Below are positions 58,689-64,000 of a stretch of DNA of 64,000 nucleotides, piece by piece. Origin of the DNA: Saccharomycopsis malanga (lineage: Eukaryota; Ascomycota; Saccharomycetes; Ascoideales; Saccharomycopsidaceae); NCBI GenBank assembly GCA_004014935.1, contig CP025323.1:372001-436000 (forward strand), written 5' to 3'. Under the pieces are notes generated by a model, which saw only the letters and a list, made by a program, of their open reading frames with translations, was not told the origin of the DNA and searched no databases. Position 1 is the stretch's first letter. Every line of letters begins with the position of its first letter. The position numbers were made by a program, and so were the translations under genes.

Positions 58689-59900
58689 TCATGAGCTATT
58701 TTCCAGAATCCGTCTTTGTTTTGGAGCCACCTCATTTCCTGGAAGCGGTACTAAACTTTGGCGCTTTAGATGGCCTGCATGCTGTGAACTTTTCGGATAT
58801 ACTGGGCGTTGCTGAAGGCCTGTGCGTTTTACTGGTATTGATTTGGAATGATCGATAGTCTTTTTCAAACTGGGACTGTGGTAATTTAAATTGAACTGTT
58901 TATCAGGAGGAATTGCCGCATTTGATTGCACCTCAACAGCAGCCTTGGCGCTGAAAAACGACACATTTGAAGGTACACTGGCAGTTTTATTATCGCTACT
59001 ACTAGGAGTATTACCAGTAGGCAGCGGTTCTCTGCTGTAAGCATTACCAGATCCATTGTCATCTACATTGGCATCTATGAGAGCCAAATCATACGCGTCA
59101 ATATCGTTGAATTCATTTTCATCATCAAAATGTTCTTCCAAAGAATCGTCAAACATTGATTCTGTCAACATGTCGTTCTTGACAGCAGGTACCGCTTCAT
59201 TGCTAAGCTTACGAGTGTGCGATGATATTCTTTTCTTTTCATTGTGGTTTGCAGAAGTTGGGGTTTCGTTACTCCTCTGGACCGGGGACGGCTCCTTTTT
59301 AGGCATTGTAAAGTCATTATTTTCTATTGGTTTGAGCTGGTTTGTTTTTACAACGTCGGGATGCCGAAGCAAGTCATCTTCGTTGAATTTCGGAGGTATT
59401 GTTTTTGCCTTTCCTATATATCTTAAAAAATCCTTGTCGTAAAGACAGTTTCCGAGCACATTACCAAAACATCTTAAACAACGTTTCATTCCATCAGTAA
59501 TGGCCTGCTTTTTACATTTTTCAAAAGCCGCCGCTCTGCCCTTGGCGTTGTCAATACATCCATAGCCTATGTCTTCATGATAAGTGCCGTCTTTCAAGGT
59601 TATTCTGATCACTACGGAAAGCCCTACAGAATAGCGTCCGTTGCCGCCATGGTCGTCCACGTAATCCACACTAGTACTGCGGATCTCTGAGTTCCACCCA
59701 TTGAATCCAAACACATGATTTGCCAAGTTCAACGCCTTCCAGCCTTCAATATAAGACACCGGTCCTCCGCCACTAGGCCTCTTGGAAATATATTCAGGCC
59801 CAAGTTGCTTGTTGAGAATCCTGTTAAGACGCTCTGTTTCTTCTCGCGTAAACTCCCTTGTAGCATTGAAACCACTTTCCGACGGCTGTTTGTTTGACAT
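58689..59900 (-). CDS. RAD52: Recombination mediator Rad52
   Basis: Mediates Rad51 loading on RPA-coated single strands and anneals complementary strands in double-strand break repair. The 403 residues carry the conserved N-terminal DNA-binding and ring-forming domain (about 15-180): LNKQLGPEYISKRPSGGGPV, YIEGWKALNLANHVFGFNGW, GTYHEDIGYG and KKQAITDGMKRCLRCFGNVL. The C-terminal half is disordered, acidic then basic, where RPA and Rad51 contacts lie in yeast Rad52. Length is a little below S. cerevisiae (471). ATG at 59900. An ACGCG half of an MCB cell-cycle box is at 59990-59994, about 90 bases upstream. Divergent from HEM4, convergent with SSK1. Confidence 0.95.
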   Translation of the reverse strand: MSNKQPSESGFNATREFTREETERLNRILNKQLGPEYISKRPSGGGPVSYIEGWKALNLANHVFGFNGWNSEIRSTSVDYVDDHGGNGRYSVGLSVVIRITLKDGTYHEDIGYGCIDNAKGRAAAFEKCKKQAITDGMKRCLRCFGNVLGNCLYDKDFLRYIGKAKTIPPKFNEDDLLRHPDVVKTNQLKPIENNDFTMPKKEPSPVQRSNETPTSANHNEKKRISSHTRKLSNEAVPAVKNDMLTESMFDDSLEEHFDDENEFNDIDAYDLALIDANVDDNGSGNAYSREPLPTGNTPSSSDNKTASVPSNVSFFSAKAAVEVQSNAAIPPDKQFNLNYHSPSLKKTIDHSKSIPVKRTGLQQRPVYPKSSQHAGHLKRQSLVPLPGNEVAPKQRRILENSS

Positions 59901-60373
59901 CTCGACATCTACTTGATAAAATTCTGTCGTGTTTACATCGCGATGAGCTGCTATTATTGACTTTTCAATAGATATTTTTCGATGAGCTTACGCGGCCTGA
60001 TTACTAATTGCTGAATAAGACTTGGCATAGTTTCCAAGCCATGATAGTGAGACTAGGCATAATACTAGTAACAAGTAATTGAAGGCATTGTTGGGCAGAA
60101 GAGTGTTGATAGTGGGTAAAATTATAGTTTAACAGTGTAAAAGAGTCGCTGTGGCGTTGGAGTTTTACAGTTGATATGCATTGCGTCCTGTTATAATGAA
60201 TATTGGCGAAGATATTGGCATTTTTGCTTAGCTAGAGTTGATACACTGTAAGGAATGTTTTTGATAATATAATGGGTAATTTTTAACATCAGTGTCTTGA
60301 GATTTAATCACCTTTTACATAGTGATCTAAGTTGGTTGACGTTTTATTTGAGCTCGTTCACTTTTACTCATGA

Positions 60374-60407
<34 letters not shown>

Positions 60408-60803
60408 GACTTGTATAGATTGGAATTCAAAAGAAGCCCCTGTCACATTATATTTTGTTTTATTGTATGCTTTTATCATGTATCAAAAAAGTACTAATAA
60501 ATCCCAAGTATTTTGTTGAAAAAAAAAAGTATTTAACAAATTTATTTATCTTTTGATATTACAAAGTTTATTATTCAAAATATGCTGGCCATTGTATTAA
60601 AAAAATCATGATCTTGCTTGATTCAAACACAATTATTTCAACCATTCACCTTGGCTTATTTGCTATATCTTGCAATATACATAGCATCCTAGTTCCATGT
60701 ACCATTTTGACGGTGCATATAATCAAGGACTGAAAAATCGGTAAATGCGGAGGGATCAGAAGAACATTAACAATAAAAAACATGGCATCCCTTGATACTT
60801 GCC
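59901..60803. other. Divergent region RAD52/HEM4
   Basis: About 900 bases with an ACGCG element near RAD52 and a TA microsatellite at about 60376-60408. No gene seen. Confidence 0.55.
60376..60408. repeat. (TA)n microsatellite
   Basis: An almost uninterrupted run of about 16 TA units (60378-60408). Such tracts vary in length between strains and can be nucleosome-poor. Confidence 0.85.
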
Positions 60804-61613
60804 ATGGCAAAGCAGAAGATAGTTCTTTTAAAGCAGCGGGCTGCTGAGGATGATCATTATGAGGCATATTTCCGTCAAAGCCGTTCTTCCGGAGAGCTTC
60901 ATTTTGTCCCGGTGATAGATCATGTTCTCATGAACACTGAACATGTTGCGGAGTATTTAGGCAGTATGTTGGACAAGATCCCGGCAATCATAGTAACCAG
61001 CCAAAGGGCAGTAGAGTCATTAGCTAGCGCGCTAGGCCAGATACAGAGTACGCATTTGAAAGAGACGGTGCTCCAAAAACCGGTATTTTCAGTAGGACCT
61101 GCTACGGCTAATATGTTAATAAAGTGTGGATTTAAAGATGTTCGAGGTAAAGAAGCTGGCCATGGTGTAGATTTGGCCAAGATTATTCTTAATGACAATG
61201 TGGTTTTGCCAGCCAAAACTCGTCTGGATCGTCATCTCTTGTTTCTCACAGGTCAAATTCATAGAGACATAATACCCAGTCAATTGGCCCAACATGGTTA
61301 TAAATATGAAGCTAAAATAGTTTACAAAACCACACCGAAACCGGATGCTTTAAACATATTTCGTAGTCTGGTAGGTCTGTTACAAGAAAACAAAGATACT
61401 GCTACTAGATGCTGGGTAGTTTTCTTTTCGTCACAAGGCACGAACGATATCATCAACCATTTGAGGCAGGACTCAAAGGTTAATGTAGCGTCTATTGGTC
61501 CTACTACAAAAGAGTTCTTGATAAAAAAAGGATTGCCACCAGTTGTTGTTCCAGAAAAGCCCAGTCCAGAGAATTTATTTAATAGTTTATTCGAGTATGA
61601 AAAGCAGTTGTAA
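60804..61613 (+). CDS. HEM4: Uroporphyrinogen-III synthase
   Basis: Closes and isomerises hydroxymethylbilane to uroporphyrinogen III, the fourth step of haem synthesis, in the cytosol. The 269-residue length equals the usual size (275 in S. cerevisiae). HemD-family landmarks are IIVTSQRAVESLA, a KPVFSVGPATANMLIKCGFK block, LFLTGQIHRDIIPSQLAQHG in the second lobe and VFFSSQGTNDI near the C terminus, followed by VASIGPTTKEFL. The ATG at 60804 (MAKQKIVLLKQR) is chosen; the frame upstream begins only with TTG at 60792. Convergent with PHO81, leaving just 121 bases between stop codons. Confidence 0.9.
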   Translation: MAKQKIVLLKQRAAEDDHYEAYFRQSRSSGELHFVPVIDHVLMNTEHVAEYLGSMLDKIPAIIVTSQRAVESLASALGQIQSTHLKETVLQKPVFSVGPATANMLIKCGFKDVRGKEAGHGVDLAKIILNDNVVLPAKTRLDRHLLFLTGQIHRDIIPSQLAQHGYKYEAKIVYKTTPKPDALNIFRSLVGLLQENKDTATRCWVVFFSSQGTNDIINHLRQDSKVNVASIGPTTKEFLIKKGLPPVVVPEKPSPENLFNSLFEYEKQL

Positions 61614-61734
61614 TTAGTATCATGGTGAATATACTCAAATGTTTAATTGTGCTATAGATTTTTATTATTAGCCTTCATAACTATGTAAATACACATCATT
61701 TTGCATCGAAAGACTTGAAACCTCTCTATTCAAT

Positions 61735-64000
61735 TCACATATCAATGGATCCCTGGAATTCTAGAATGTTGTTCATTCTCAATCCGTTGATACTGTTTGT
61801 CTTAGAGTAATCCTTAATCTCAAAATCCTCAAAATCTTTGATCGGGTTTCCTGTAGACATATCCTGACTCATAAAATGATTATTAAAATTATGTGGGTCG
61901 TCCTTAGACCCTACAAGGATCAAGCCACGCAGACGGATTGATTTACTAAGATCAGGAACCAATGTCAAGAGTTTAACTGGGAGTATCACACCAATAAGGT
62001 TGTTGACAGTAGCGAATCGCACAGCAGCTTCTATGGATCTGGTGCATAACTCTTCACGGTTTTGTTTGATTGTGTTATAATAATCTCCGTCCTCATCAGG
62101 AATAGCAGTGGAGGCTGTGCCATCTGCTGGGTTAGAACCGTCGTAGGAGGTACCATTTTTGTTGATGAGAGAATAACCATTTGCACTATTCAACTCAAAA
62201 TTATTGGCATGGTAATTGAAGCTCACGCCTCCCATATTGAAAAATACGGGAAAATTCGGTTGCTTCCAATTGAGGGTTTTGCAAACAATTGGATTGAAAG
62301 ACGAGAATACAATGGACCGTTTCTTTCCATCTGGGCTGTGTGATCTAATATGGGAGAACACAGTAGTGAGAATCAGATCAATAAAAGAATTTAGGTTGAT
62401 ATGGTTTGCAGAAGAAAAGCCACTATTATTGGCTGAAAGCATTTTGAAAAAACTGTGGAGCTCAAATTTACTAGGATAAAAGATATCAAAATTGATGGAA
62501 ATTTCCTTGGGTAAAATAACCAATATGACACTCAAAGGTAAATATGTGCTACTTAAAACCTCATTGACCTTTTTGATAAAGGTTTTCCGTTGCATATTCA
62601 TCACTTCTGTAGAAACACCACTTGACTGTAGGCCTAAATACTCTTGTCTTAAAAGACGCAATTGCTGTTTGGCTTCTTCATTGTTATAATTCTTAGGAGC
62701 CACTGCTGATAATTCAGCAGAATTCAAGTTGAGCAAAGACAATTTAAGACCATTTTCCAACTGTATAAAGTTGTGAGGACATATGACAGGTGTTCCATCA
62801 CTTAACATACAAATATTGATTTTTAAGTAATCTCCAGATAAAGAAGATGCTGCCACAAATGACAACATGGATGTGACTTGATTGTTCAAGTCCTGCTCGT
62901 TGTTATTAGTGGATTTCCAATAAGTTTCGTATTTGGTGATTTCAAGAGGTGTTCCACAATATGAATAAATGATTTGATATTTGAATGTTAACTCACCAAT
63001 ATTTTTTAAACGAGTATCGAACAAAGGAAGGGTGACGATATCAGAATTATCATTCATAAAGCCAACCTTACCGTTGCTCAAGAATACAGAAGACAAAGCG
63101 GTGGTTTTCGCTATGATTTTAGTACCAAAGGTTGGATATAATTCAAAATCCATAGAAAAATCAGTTGTGAGTTCACCAATCTGGAAATTGACAAAGTTGT
63201 CTTTTTCATTTATTGGCAACAACAAGTTTCTTGGCACCATATCGGAGGAACTGGACATCATTGTTATTCTTCCGGGGAATAACGGAGTGTCAAAATCATC
63301 TTCCAAAGGATAACCATCTTCGGCATGTGTTTTTTTATCATTATGCTTTCTATTGTTGCTATGATAATTGAATAGTTTGATAGACAGTTTTCCAGGCAAG
63401 AAAAATATTTGCAACGAAGTTTTCTTTTCCAAAAAATTGTGACCATATTTTCTCAAAGGAATAATAGGAGGAGGCAAAGATAATGAAGGAATGGTATCAA
63501 TGTTTATTTGGTCACTAAGATGTTCTGTAGTGGACGCCAAGTTCAGTTCGGTACTTGGAATACTGACAGATACAATTTGACTTTGGGGCGATGAAGCGAT
63601 TGGTCTATTATCATCAGACTTCTTAGCAATGGATTTGAACATGTTACTGATATTTGTTGGGCTTGAAACATTACTGTTAACTTTTTGTTTGGATTCTGCA
63701 TCGGAGAGATTCTTGATAGTTAAGGGCGTGTGAGAAAAATTCAAAGAGTGAAACAACGTGTTTAAGACATTGACATGTCCATTATAAGCAGCATAATATA
63801 TAGGAGTATAGTTTTTATCATCCAAAATATCAGGAGCAGCACCATACTTGATGAGTTCCTTAGCGGTCCTAGAGTGACCATGGTAAGAAGCATAGAAGAT
63901 AGGTGTCCAATTATGTAAAGAACAAAGGTTGTTAGGGTTCAAGCCTCCATAATTAACAAGTAACTCTACCACTTTATAATGTCCGGAGCGGGCTACCATA
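61735..64000 (-). CDS. PHO81: Cyclin-dependent kinase inhibitor Pho81, 3' part (cut by window edge)
   Basis: Phosphate-starvation regulator that inhibits the Pho80-Pho85 kinase when phosphate is low. Only the C-terminal 755 residues or so are in the window; the N-terminal SPX domain and earlier ankyrin repeats lie beyond the right edge. Seen here: ankyrin repeats (WTPIFYASYHGHSRTAKELI and YTPIYYAAYNGHVNVL), a linker, the conserved LPPPIIPLRKYGHNFLEKK block, then a long C-terminal region of the glycerophosphodiester phosphodiesterase-like type, ending GLILVGSKDDPHN and a short tail. The Met at 63999 is internal, not a start. The whole family organisation matches Pho81 of S. cerevisiae and Candida. 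Confidence 0.87.
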   Translation of the reverse strand, partial: MVARSGHYKVVELLVNYGGLNPNNLCSLHNWTPIFYASYHGHSRTAKELIKYGAAPDILDDKNYTPIYYAAYNGHVNVLNTLFHSLNFSHTPLTIKNLSDAESKQKVNSNVSSPTNISNMFKSIAKKSDDNRPIASSPQSQIVSVSIPSTELNLASTTEHLSDQINIDTIPSLSLPPPIIPLRKYGHNFLEKKTSLQIFFLPGKLSIKLFNYHSNNRKHNDKKTHAEDGYPLEDDFDTPLFPGRITMMSSSSDMVPRNLLLPINEKDNFVNFQIGELTTDFSMDFELYPTFGTKIIAKTTALSSVFLSNGKVGFMNDNSDIVTLPLFDTRLKNIGELTFKYQIIYSYCGTPLEITKYETYWKSTNNNEQDLNNQVTSMLSFVAASSLSGDYLKINICMLSDGTPVICPHNFIQLENGLKLSLLNLNSAELSAVAPKNYNNEEAKQQLRLLRQEYLGLQSSGVSTEVMNMQRKTFIKKVNEVLSSTYLPLSVILVILPKEISINFDIFYPSKFELHSFFKMLSANNSGFSSANHINLNSFIDLILTTVFSHIRSHSPDGKKRSIVFSSFNPIVCKTLNWKQPNFPVFFNMGGVSFNYHANNFELNSANGYSLINKNGTSYDGSNPADGTASTAIPDEDGDYYNTIKQNREELCTRSIEAAVRFATVNNLIGVILPVKLLTLVPDLSKSIRLRGLILVGSKDDPHNFNNHFMSQDMSTGNPIKDFEDFEIKDYSKTNSINGLRMNNILEFQGSIDM

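Overview
This window is a gene-dense piece of a budding-yeast (Saccharomycotina) nuclear chromosome: AT-rich, mostly intronless genes, short intergenic gaps, yeast-type TACTAAC introns, and gene families such as a secreted aspartyl protease, an MNN4-like mannosylphosphate gene and a UME6 regulator with its zinc cluster at the C terminus. Two in-frame CTG codons fall where conserved serines are expected (codon 24 of the ECM4-type glutathione transferase and codon 93 of BNA7). This points to a CTG clade yeast that reads CTG as serine (Candida/Debaryomyces relatives). Residue counts below are unaffected, but any L encoded by CTG should be read as S.

Layout, left to right: BNA7 (NAD synthesis) and SPT5 (transcription elongation) converge; TIF35 (eIF3g, one intron) converges on MCM10 (replication), which is divergent from MRPL39 (mitoribosome, one intron). 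A YEH-type steryl ester hydrolase follows, flanked by two inverted copies of an unclassified dispersed repeat. Then come DEG1/PUS3, MDM20 (NatB), SSH4 (Rsp5 adaptor), OST3 (oligosaccharyltransferase), a THI74/YML018C-like transporter, RTS2/Kin17, SPC34 (DASH), UME6 behind a roughly 2 kb gene-free leader, a CSC1-type osmosensitive channel, NRP1, and a Pom1/DYRK2-type kinase.

From 40 to 43 kb lie two tandem, related genes for secreted proteins of unknown function. They are followed by HSH155 (SF3b), a highly codon-biased secreted aspartyl protease, a repeat-rich gap with tRNA-Glu(UUC), NSL1 (kinetochore MIND), MNN4-like, ECM4-like glutathione transferase, a short SSK1 (HOG pathway response regulator), RAD52, HEM4 and the 3' part of PHO81, cut by the right edge.

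Most of this is conserved housekeeping. The regions most worth a second look are the secreted-protein pair, the dispersed repeat around the YEH gene (one copy has a perfect Pol III B box and a T8 run), the UME6 leader, the inverted repeats upstream of HSH155 and ECM4, and the repeat-rich stretch between the protease and the tRNA gene. I found no convincing intact mobile element, virus-like element, CRISPR or rRNA.
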